64,000 nt of DNA from Mucilaginibacter sp. dw_454 (GTDB taxonomy: Bacteria; Bacteroidota; Bacteroidia; Sphingobacteriales; Sphingobacteriaceae). Location: the NCBI RefSeq assembly GCF_018449775.1, contig NZ_JAAVVB010000004.1, positions 1 through 64,000 on the forward strand, in the 5' to 3' direction. How positions within the stretch are numbered: position 1 is the stretch's first letter; every line of letters starts with the position of its first letter. Positions 36,388 through 43,855 of this stretch are shown here, in pieces. Position numbers and translations under genes: made by a program. A model generated the notes under the pieces. The model was not told the DNA's origin. It did not search any database and was given only the letters and a program-made list of their open reading frames with translations.

Positions 36388-37505
36388 AGCAGTTATTTTT
36401 TATGCTGATGCTGTTAATAGCTTTCAACGCATCGGCCCAAAATAAATTGAGTATTACGGGTAAAGTTACCGGCGAAGGCCAAAAGCCAATTGCCGGCGCC
36501 ACCATATTTATTGGCGGCACCCAATTTGCCACCGCAACTAATGCCGATGGGCGGTTTGAGATAACGGTACCCAATGCCGGCTCTTATCACCTATTGGTTA
36601 ATATGCTGGGTTACTCGCCCGCTGGTAAGGACGTAATGTTAAGAGACAAACCTATCGATTTAGCTATTAACCTGATAGTTAAGCCCATTCAATTGCATCC
36701 GGTTAATATAGGCGCTGATAAAAACTGGGCTAAGAATTATGCAATTTTTAAAAAGGAGTTTTTAGGCAATACAATCAATGCCGGCGGATGCACGATATTG
36801 AATCCCGAGGTAATTTACTTCAGCACACGTGAAGGCCAGCTTTATGCCGATGCTGATGATTTTCTGATCATTGAGAATCATAAATTAGGTTATCGCATAA
36901 AATACCTGCTGCAAACTTTTCGACACAAAATAAATACCATTAACACGGCTTATAATGGCGATGCTGTTTTTGAAGAATTACCCGGCACGGGTAAGCAGAA
37001 AAAGGAATGGGTGAAAAATCGGCTGGACACTTACCAGGGGTCTATGATGCATTTCTTTAGAGCTGTTTTTAGCAAAACAGTTATGGAGAACGGCTTTATA
37101 GTTAAGCAGGTTTATTTGTTAAACGGCAATAAGCATTATGATGAACAGCCTGTAAATTTTGATGAGTTAGCATTCCCGCTCGATACGTCGTTTGTCTCAT
37201 TCAGATTTACGCATCTTGACATTACTTATAACCCCAAAAAAGTAGCACGCTTATTAAAGCGCTCCAATAAATTGGCTAAGAAAGACAAGGCCGTGGTAGA
37301 AAACTTACTATTGTCAAAAAAACCACCTTCGTACGAGTCTGAATTGCTGCTGCCTTTAAAAAACGAAGCCATTGTAGATGCAAGGGGTAGCGTGCCCTCG
37401 GGTTATTTAACAACCTTTTTTGTGATAGGCGACTGGATCAATAAACGCGTAGGCGACCAGTTGCCATTTGAATATCGGCCATACATCAATACATCATCGC
37501 CATGA
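36384..37505 (+). CDS. Tandem paralogue 2: secreted CarboxypepD_reg protein
   Basis: The 373-residue copy has signal peptide MKQLFFMLMLLIAFNASAQ, nearly the same as that of paralogue 3, so these two are a recent pair. The beta-sandwich runs to about residue 106 (IGGTQFATATNADGRFEI). The shared C-terminal domain has GCTILNPEV, ADADDFLIIENHKLGYRIKY, FEELPGTGKQKKEW, GSMMHFFRAV and the end KRVGDQLPFEYRP. The segment between FDELAFPLDTSFVSF and the last block is the least conserved. It overlaps both neighbours by 4 bp (ATGA). Confidence 0.8.
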   Translation: MKQLFFMLMLLIAFNASAQNKLSITGKVTGEGQKPIAGATIFIGGTQFATATNADGRFEITVPNAGSYHLLVNMLGYSPAGKDVMLRDKPIDLAINLIVKPIQLHPVNIGADKNWAKNYAIFKKEFLGNTINAGGCTILNPEVIYFSTREGQLYADADDFLIIENHKLGYRIKYLLQTFRHKINTINTAYNGDAVFEELPGTGKQKKEWVKNRLDTYQGSMMHFFRAVFSKTVMENGFIVKQVYLLNGNKHYDEQPVNFDELAFPLDTSFVSFRFTHLDITYNPKKVARLLKRSNKLAKKDKAVVENLLLSKKPPSYESELLLPLKNEAIVDARGSVPSGYLTTFFVIGDWINKRVGDQLPFEYRPYINTSSP

Positions 37506-38617
37506 AACAATTATTTTTCATGCTGCTGATGCTGATGGGTTTTAATGCATCGGCACAAAATAAATTGATAATTACCGGCAAAGTTAGCGGCGAAAACCAA
37601 GGGCAAATTATCGGTGCCACTATATTTATAGCCGGCACACAACTGGTAACCCAAACCGACGCCGATGGCAAATTTGCCATTATAATGCCTAACGCCGGGG
37701 CATACCATCTGCTGGTTAAAATGCTGGGCTATGCAGTTGAAAGTGAGGATGTGCTATTAAAGGACAGGGATATTAACCTGAATATTATCTTGAAAGTTAA
37801 ACCCATCGTATTGCGCCAGGTTACCATAGGCGGCGATAAGGAGCGGCGGTATCACCTATCTGTATTTAAACAAGAGTTTTTAGGCCGAACTAAAAATGCA
37901 CGCTCGTGCCAAATATTAAACCCTGATGTTATTAATTTTAGCACCAGGAAAGGCATAATTTCTGCCGAGGCTGATGATTTTCTGATCATTGAAAATAAAA
38001 ACCTGGGGTACCGTATAAAATACCTGCTTAAATCCTTTGAGCATAACATTTTCAGACACACTGCTTATGACGGAGATGCCATTTTTGAAGAATTGCCCGG
38101 AACAGATAAGCAAAAACTCAAATGGGCGCATAACCGGTTAGAAACCTACAAAGGTTCAATGATGCACTTTATGCGCGCGGTTTATAACAAAACGGTATTG
38201 CAGGAAGGGTTTATTACCCACCATCTTTATAATGATTCTTACGGCCGCGACAACGACCGGGATGATGACAGTTTTTACTACGACCCCAGGATAATCAATT
38301 TTGATACGCTAACAACTGTTACTGATAACTCGTTTATTGCTTTCAAATTCAGCAGGCTGTATATAACCTATGACCCGGTTAAGGCCGCAAAATTATTAAA
38401 GTCGGGCGCACCTGCGATTACAAATTTCAAACCATTATATGCCGGCGACGATTCGTCATCAAGCCTGATAGCGTATTTTAAAAACGGTGTTGTTATTGAT
38501 GCCAGGGGCGCCATCAACAAAGGCTACGTGGTTTCATTCCACATCAAAGGACCCTGGACCTATAAACGCGTTGGCGACCAATTACCTTTTGAATATCAAC
38601 CACCAAAAGCACCTTGA
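37502..38617 (+). CDS. Tandem paralogue 3: secreted CarboxypepD_reg protein
   Basis: The 371-residue copy most similar to paralogue 2 (signal peptide ending FNASAQNKL, KLIITGKVSGEN). The invariant C-terminal points are SCQILNPDV, ADDFLIIENKNLGYRIKY, FEELPGTDKQK, GSMMHFMRAV and KRVGDQLPFEYQP. It carries an Asp/Arg/Tyr-rich insertion (YGRDNDRDDDSFYYDPR) just before the INFDTL block, where the other copies also differ in length. The stop is 7 bp before the next ATG. Confidence 0.8.
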   Translation: MKQLFFMLLMLMGFNASAQNKLIITGKVSGENQGQIIGATIFIAGTQLVTQTDADGKFAIIMPNAGAYHLLVKMLGYAVESEDVLLKDRDINLNIILKVKPIVLRQVTIGGDKERRYHLSVFKQEFLGRTKNARSCQILNPDVINFSTRKGIISAEADDFLIIENKNLGYRIKYLLKSFEHNIFRHTAYDGDAIFEELPGTDKQKLKWAHNRLETYKGSMMHFMRAVYNKTVLQEGFITHHLYNDSYGRDNDRDDDSFYYDPRIINFDTLTTVTDNSFIAFKFSRLYITYDPVKAAKLLKSGAPAITNFKPLYAGDDSSSSLIAYFKNGVVIDARGAINKGYVVSFHIKGPWTYKRVGDQLPFEYQPPKAP

Positions 38618-38624
38618 TACTGTC

Positions 38625-39740
38625 ATGAAACAACTATACCTTGCCTTATCGTTTTGTATTTTAGTGTTGAGCGGTTTTACAGCGTCGGCACAAAATAAAT
38701 ATAACATAACCGGAACCGTCGAAGACGAAAAGGGCCAGCCTTTAAAAAGCGCGACGGTTTTCCTGAGCCAATCGCAAAGCATAACAATTAGTGACGATGC
38801 CGGCCGTTTTGGGTTTAGCCAGATGGACCAGGGGTCTTACCGGTTAATTGTTACCATGATTGGCTACGCACCTTACACACAAGACTTTACGCTTAGGGAC
38901 AAATCTACAGACTTTAAAGTGATACTTAAGCTAAAGCATATCGAACTTAAACCCGTTAACGTAGGCGGCAAAGATCACTGGAACGACCAATATGAGCTTT
39001 TTAGGCAGGCTTTTCTGGGCACTTCTATCAATGGCAAATATTGCATAATTAAAAATCCAACCACTGTATATTTCTCAACCAGGAAAGATACTTTGATTGC
39101 TAACGCCGATGATTTTCTGGTTATTGAAAACCCCAGATTGGGCTATCGCATAAAATATCTCTTAAAATACTTTACCTATAATTATAAAAGCCGGATAGCA
39201 TTGTACGACGGCGAAATTAGCTTTGAACCCATGACCGGGATGCCTAAACAGCAAACCGATTGGGACGAGCACCGGCTTGATGCCTACCAGGGTTCATTTA
39301 TGCACTGGTTAAGATCTGTTTATCATCACAACACGGCTGCAGAAGGATTTGTGGTTAACCCGGTTTACAGAGATTACAAGTTTTTTAACATGCAAACGGC
39401 AGAAGCCATAAGGGCTGTGGATATAGATTATCGACCGGTAAATTTTGATACTGTTGCTCACGTTGTTAACAGCTCATTCGTGGCGCTTAAATTTAATTCC
39501 TTTTTTGTTTATTATAATCCTAAAAGGGCCGCTTCGCCGAGAAAGGATACGGTAGCTGTTAAAAGAAGCGATGTGATAGACAAGACCACCAGTTTGGTTA
39601 AACTTTACGGTAAAGAAACGCTGATTGACAGCAAAGGCGCCCATAGCGATTTCCGCGATTTTTTATTAGATGGCCAGTTTGGTCATAATCGCCTTGGCGA
39701 TCAGCTGCCTTTCGAATATCAACCACCTGAAACACACTAA
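38625..39740 (+). CDS. Tandem paralogue 4: secreted CarboxypepD_reg protein
   Basis: The open frame extends 46 codons upstream into paralogue 3, but the signal peptide MKQLYLALSFCILVLSGFTA at 38625 and the matching length (371 residues) fix the start. It pairs with paralogue 5 (QPLKSATVF / KPLKSATVF in the sandwich domain). C-terminal points: YCIIKNPTT, ADDFLVIENPRLGYRIKY, GEISFEPMTGMPKQQ, GSFMHWLRSV (Trp replacing Phe) and NRLGDQLPFEYQP. The next gene follows after 6 bp. Confidence 0.8.
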   Translation: MKQLYLALSFCILVLSGFTASAQNKYNITGTVEDEKGQPLKSATVFLSQSQSITISDDAGRFGFSQMDQGSYRLIVTMIGYAPYTQDFTLRDKSTDFKVILKLKHIELKPVNVGGKDHWNDQYELFRQAFLGTSINGKYCIIKNPTTVYFSTRKDTLIANADDFLVIENPRLGYRIKYLLKYFTYNYKSRIALYDGEISFEPMTGMPKQQTDWDEHRLDAYQGSFMHWLRSVYHHNTAAEGFVVNPVYRDYKFFNMQTAEAIRAVDIDYRPVNFDTVAHVVNSSFVALKFNSFFVYYNPKRAASPRKDTVAVKRSDVIDKTTSLVKLYGKETLIDSKGAHSDFRDFLLDGQFGHNRLGDQLPFEYQPPETH

Positions 39741-39746
39741 TACGGC

Positions 39747-40862
39747 ATGAAACAGTTATATTTAATCTTACTGTGTGTTGGGTTATTGCTGATAGGTTTT
39801 ACAGCATCTGCACAAAATAAGTATACCCTTAGCGGCATAGTGAGCAACGAAGATGGTAAACCTTTAAAAAGCGCCACGGTGTTTATCAGCGGCTCGCAAT
39901 TGATTACGATGTGCGACGGGGCCGGCAAGTTTAGATTTGATAAAGTGGAACAAGGTAACTACCAGTTAACCGTAACTATGGTGGGCTATGCTCCGTTTTC
40001 GCAGAACATAGTGGTGCAAGGCAAATCTGTACAAGTAATGGTTAAGTTAAAACTTAAACAAACCGTATTGCAGCAGGTAAATATAGGCGGCAAAGATAAC
40101 TGGGCAGAACACTTTAAATTGTTCAGGAAGGTGTTCCTCGGCACATCGAAAAATGCCAAAGCGTGTGTGATCGTCAATCCCAAGGTAATTAACTTTACTA
40201 CGAAACGGGGCGTGCTATTGGCAGATGCAGACGATTTCCTGATCATTGAAAACCCAAGGCTTGGCTATCGTATTAAATATCTTTTAAAAGATTTTGGTTA
40301 TAACGCAGGCAGCGACCTGGCCCTTTACAATGGCGAAACCAGTTTTGAACCCATGGACGGTACCCCAAGCCAACAGCGTGCATGGAATGAAAACCGTTTG
40401 GAAGTTTACAAAGGTTCCACCATGCATTTTCTGCGAGCAGTTTATCAGAATGATGTTTTAAAAGAAGGTTTTATCATTAACCAGGTTTATAAAGCTTATG
40501 ATGACCCCGTTTTTTCTGATAATGATCATCCAAGATTGTTAATTGACCAACGGCCCATTAAGTTTGATACGTTGGTGAACGTTATAGATACATCGTTTAT
40601 AGCCTTAAAATTTAAATTATTGATGTTTACTTACAATCCGGGGAAAGCAAGATCGACAAAAACCAATAGCGCTTACCCTATTATGAAAGTAGTTAGGATA
40701 ACCGACCGCATCAGTACCATAAAATTATACAGTAACCAGGCGGTTATCGACCGTACCGGTGCACATCAGGATTTTCGTGACTTTTTGATTGAAGGACCAT
40801 TAGCTAAGGACCGCGTTGGCGATCAGCTGCCGTTTGAGTATCTGCCGCAGGCGAAAGAGTAA
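39747..40862 (+). CDS. Tandem paralogue 5: secreted CarboxypepD_reg protein
   Basis: The 371-residue sister of paralogue 4, with signal peptide ending GFTASAQNKY and the conserved points ACVIVNPKV, ADADDFLIIENPRLGYRIKY, GETSFEPMDGTPSQQ, GSTMHFLRAV and DRVGDQLPFEYLP. It is the last member of the tight five-gene run. A 261-bp gap with a palindromic repeat separates it from paralogue 6, so that gene may need its own promoter. Confidence 0.8.
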   Translation: MKQLYLILLCVGLLLIGFTASAQNKYTLSGIVSNEDGKPLKSATVFISGSQLITMCDGAGKFRFDKVEQGNYQLTVTMVGYAPFSQNIVVQGKSVQVMVKLKLKQTVLQQVNIGGKDNWAEHFKLFRKVFLGTSKNAKACVIVNPKVINFTTKRGVLLADADDFLIIENPRLGYRIKYLLKDFGYNAGSDLALYNGETSFEPMDGTPSQQRAWNENRLEVYKGSTMHFLRAVYQNDVLKEGFIINQVYKAYDDPVFSDNDHPRLLIDQRPIKFDTLVNVIDTSFIALKFKLLMFTYNPGKARSTKTNSAYPIMKVVRITDRISTIKLYSNQAVIDRTGAHQDFRDFLIEGPLAKDRVGDQLPFEYLPQAKE

Positions 40863-40953
40863 CCACTTCTATCGTCCAAACGGGGATGTCATGCTGAGGC
40901 ACTCGAAGCATGAGCGTTGGCCCGGACAATGGAGGCTGCACATTACCTCACCG

Positions 40954-41044
40954 CGTCATCGTGAGCGAGGTACGAGCGTGACGATCTCAGGAGCGCTTAG
41001 CCTGTCTTTTGTACAGAGATCCTCACGCTACGCTCAGGGTGACG
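40954..41044. repeat. REP-like palindrome, TCATCGTGAG type (left of paralogue 6)
   Basis: CGTCATCGTGAGCGAGGTAC...GACGATCTC pairs with GAGATCCTCACGCTACGCTC...GTGACG. A related copy lies at 42273-42352 on the other side of the same gene. A shorter, decayed TCATGCTGAGGCA sequence lies just upstream, at about 40888. Confidence 0.8.
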
Positions 41045-41123
41045 TGAAGGAAACCTCGCTGGATAACGCAATTATGCGCTATGGCCAAAACAACCGTAAT
41101 AATTGTAATATATTTGGCTAATC

Positions 41124-42245
41124 ATGACCACCAAGCCCCTATTACTTACCCTGTTTAGTATTTGCTTCGCGATGCTGGTAAAGGCGCAGGTATTTATCCC
41201 TATTACCGGTACGGTGGTTGATGAAAAGGGCGATTTAGTAAAGGGCGCTACGGCATTTATTAGCGGGTCGCAGCTTACTACCATAACCGACAATAAAGGC
41301 AAATTCTATTTTAACAGCCTTACGGCCGGATCTTACCAGGTAATTGTAAAAATGATGGGCTACGCGATATTTGATCGTAACATCGTCATACAAAATAAAC
41401 CCGTTGATGTAAACGTAGCGTTGATTATTAAGCCCATAATGCTTAACGCAGTAACCATTGGCCCCGGCGATAGCTGGGATAGCTATTATAATTTGTTTAA
41501 GGGGCAGTTTTTGGGCACCTCGCGCTTTGCAGATGGCTGCGAAATCACTAACCCTAAAATCCTAAGCTTTAATTATAACAAAAGCAAAGGCATCCTGACC
41601 GCCGAAGCCGACGATTTTATATTAATAGAAAACCGGCGACTGGGTTATCATATCAAATATTTGCTGCGCGATTTTCAATTCACTATCAACAGCAATACCG
41701 CCATTTTTGATGGTGATGCCATTTTTGAGGAAATGGTGGGTTCTAAAAGTACACATGAGGCTTGGGCCCGGAATCGTTATGATGCTTATAAAGGTTCGTT
41801 AATGCATTTCTTGCGAAGCATTTATGCAAATAACGCTTTAAAGCAGGGTTTTATCGCTAATTCGTTGGTTAAAGGGTTTTTAAAGGCCGAGGATGATAAA
41901 GATGTGCCGTTTATAACCATTGATACCCGCCCGGTTCATTTTGATTCGTTATTGACAGTTTTAGATACAACCTTTGTAGCCTTTAAAACCAGCCAGCTGT
42001 ATGTTACTTACGATCCAAAAAAGGCGGCTTCATTAAAACCGGGCGATAACAAGCCTCATGAAAAAGATATCCCATTGGATGGAAAAGGCATTGAGGCTAC
42101 TATGGTTAAGTTGCCTTTTAAACAAGCCATCATAGACCGGAAAGGCAATTACACCAACTACCGCGCTTTCTTTATTCATGGCGATATGGCCACCAAACGT
42201 GTGGGCGATAAATTACCGTTTGAGTATGAGCCACCGGCGAAGTGA
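41124..42245 (+). CDS. Tandem paralogue 6: secreted CarboxypepD_reg protein
   Basis: The most divergent copy (373 residues). Its signal peptide ends MLVKAQV rather than ASAQN, and the first domain reads ITGTVVDEKGDLVKGATAFI. The C-terminal points remain: GCEITNPKI, AEADDFILIENRRLGYHIKY (His for Arg), FEEMVGSKSTHEAW, GSLMHFLRSI and KRVGDKLPFEYEP. It stands apart from the five-gene run and is bracketed by two copies of one palindromic repeat family. Function unknown, as for the others. Confidence 0.8.
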   Translation: MTTKPLLLTLFSICFAMLVKAQVFIPITGTVVDEKGDLVKGATAFISGSQLTTITDNKGKFYFNSLTAGSYQVIVKMMGYAIFDRNIVIQNKPVDVNVALIIKPIMLNAVTIGPGDSWDSYYNLFKGQFLGTSRFADGCEITNPKILSFNYNKSKGILTAEADDFILIENRRLGYHIKYLLRDFQFTINSNTAIFDGDAIFEEMVGSKSTHEAWARNRYDAYKGSLMHFLRSIYANNALKQGFIANSLVKGFLKAEDDKDVPFITIDTRPVHFDSLLTVLDTTFVAFKTSQLYVTYDPKKAASLKPGDNKPHEKDIPLDGKGIEATMVKLPFKQAIIDRKGNYTNYRAFFIHGDMATKRVGDKLPFEYEPPAK

Positions 42246-42272
42246 TAAGAAGTTTCAATATAATCCCCAATA

Positions 42273-42352
42273 CGTCATCGTGAGCGAGGTACGAACGTGA
42301 CGATCTCCGGATGGCTCGCATAGAGATCGTCACGCTGTCGCTCACGATGACG
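42273..42352. repeat. REP-like palindrome, TCATCGTGAG type (right of paralogue 6)
   Basis: CGTCATCGTGAGCGAGGTAC...GACGATCTC pairs closely with GAGATCGTCACG...GCTCACGATGACG. Its left arm is almost identical to that of the copy at 40954. Confidence 0.85.
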
Positions 42353-42602
42353 TGGTGGGGAGTAAAAGGTAACAATGAAACAAAAAAATACTTTTAAGTC
42401 ATTTTTATTGTTTCATTCTGTTTCACCATATTTTTATAAAATACTATACATCAATCAATTAATCTAAAATTCTGTTTCACTTGTTTCATCTGTGTCACAC
42501 GCACGTGAAACAAAACACGTGTGTGCTCAAATGTCAAATTTTACCATTGCATGTCGCGACCTTTAAAACATTAAAGATACATTTGAAGTATAATTACAAT
42601 CA
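42353..42602 (+). promoter_or_regulatory. Structured upstream region of the DACNV gene
   Basis: This belongs to a 357-bp stretch without a gene. It holds GTTTCA(C/T) direct repeats at 42410, 42420, 42474 and 42483, about 10 bp apart within each group, with inverted TGAAAC at 42376 and 42506. A palindrome, CACGCACGTG (42498-42507) / CACGTGTGTG (42516-42525), follows, then a -7 box TACATTTG (42578-42585) 17 bp before the ATG. The rest is AT-rich. The arrangement suggests several protein-binding sites. Confidence 0.45.
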
Positions 42603-43742
42603 ATGCTGTCAGAACCAACCTACATACCGGCCCGCATAGTAGCTACATCGCTTGAGTTGCACTTCGTCAAACATTTGTCGGTAGCAAGGGAGCAGGGTAG
42701 CGATAATTTGGCGCATCCGCCGCAATCGGCTATTATCGAATCGGTCATTGATGTGGCATTTTGGGCAAGCTTACGTAAAGAAGAAGGTCATCCCCCTAAA
42801 ATATCCATAGCCATACTACAACCTGAACAGGCCAGCCACCCGTTGATATTTGGTAACCGTATCCGCTTAACGCCCGATAACTTAACCAAACTGGCGCCTG
42901 CCGTTGAAAGCCCCGGTATACACCTGGGGGTTTGGTATGATGATGACGAACTGTACGTTTGGGGCACTACGCTTACCATACCGGGCATTTGCTTTGTGCT
43001 GGAAGTGGTAGAGCCAGGCCTGTTGGTTATCAAGCACAGCCGTACAGACGGCTTCGGCAAGTTCCTGAACATTGCGGTATTAAAGGGTGACGACATTAAG
43101 ATCATTGACGAGCAGAACACGGGCATGCAGAGCCACCCCGCTCTACTAGACTCACTACCCAAAATGGCGACGCCCTTTGTTAGCGGCTCTATCAACCTGA
43201 TGTTGGAGCTGGCCGGTTCTATGCGTAAACATGGCCGCGGCGGGCTGGTGCTAATTGTCCCCGAAGACGGTCACAAATGGCAGGAGTCCATTGTACAACC
43301 TATCAACTATGCGGTAACGCCCAGGTTTAGAGGTATCACTAAATTAATGCTGATAGACAGATGCGAACGTGTTAAAACCGATTGGCGCGATGCATTGGTA
43401 CGTGCCATAGACATTGTAGGCGGATTTACCGCAGTAGACGGTGCTACCGTAATGAACCGCAATTACGAACTAATAGCCTTTGGCGCTAAAGTGGCCCGCT
43501 CAGGCATGAGTTCGCCGGTTGACCAAATCATAGTTACAGAGCCGGTTTTAGGAGGCACACCTACCATACTGCACCCCAGCCAAAACGGCGGCACACGACA
43601 CCTGGCAGCGGCACAGTTTATATTTGATCAGCGAGATGCTATAGCATTGGTAGCTTCACAGGATGGCAGGTTTACAATCTTTGCCTGGTCTGAAGCGCTG
43701 CAAATGGTGCATGCACACAGGATTGATATACTACTGCTATAG
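42603..43742 (+). CDS. DACNV-type sensor protein with a DisA_N-like (diadenylate cyclase-like) domain
   Basis: The N-terminal 230 residues are a domain I associate with the DACNV (putative sensor) family. The C-terminal 140 residues follow the diadenylate cyclase (DisA_N) fold, with VDGATVM (Asp279-Ala281) and GGTRHLAAAQF (Arg332, His333). In active cyclases the second motif reads R-H-R. Here the third position is Leu, so activity is uncertain and a nucleotide-sensing role is possible. No signal peptide or membrane segment. It is a single-gene unit with no effector gene beside it. Assignment is from motif memory, without a profile search. Confidence 0.7.
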   Translation: MLSEPTYIPARIVATSLELHFVKHLSVAREQGSDNLAHPPQSAIIESVIDVAFWASLRKEEGHPPKISIAILQPEQASHPLIFGNRIRLTPDNLTKLAPAVESPGIHLGVWYDDDELYVWGTTLTIPGICFVLEVVEPGLLVIKHSRTDGFGKFLNIAVLKGDDIKIIDEQNTGMQSHPALLDSLPKMATPFVSGSINLMLELAGSMRKHGRGGLVLIVPEDGHKWQESIVQPINYAVTPRFRGITKLMLIDRCERVKTDWRDALVRAIDIVGGFTAVDGATVMNRNYELIAFGAKVARSGMSSPVDQIIVTEPVLGGTPTILHPSQNGGTRHLAAAQFIFDQRDAIALVASQDGRFTIFAWSEALQMVHAHRIDILLL

Positions 43743-43750
43743 CAGCAAGG

Positions 43751-43845
43751 GTCATCCTGAGCTTGCCGAAGGATAGTTTGTATTGGTTTACAGAAGCGGA
43801 TAACAACCCCCGCCCGCAAAATCCCCCGACAAGCTCAGCATGCCT
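43751..43845. repeat. Degenerate REP-like palindrome, TCATCCTGAG type
   Basis: GTCATCCTGAGCTTGCCGAAGGA on the left (23 bp, from 43751) and GACAAGCTCAGCATGCCTG on the right are related as imperfect complements. It lies between two converging genes that have no ordinary terminator. Confidence 0.5.
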
Positions 43846-43855
43846 GCATTCAAAG

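Noticed and set aside
38487..38624. Upstream extension of paralogue 4
   Set aside because: Reads within paralogue 3 in another frame. The signal peptide at 38625 and the 371-residue length fix the start.
35272..42245. Frameshifted fragments of one large gene
   Set aside because: Each of the six frames has its own signal peptide, both domains and the same C-terminal end, so they are complete paralogues.
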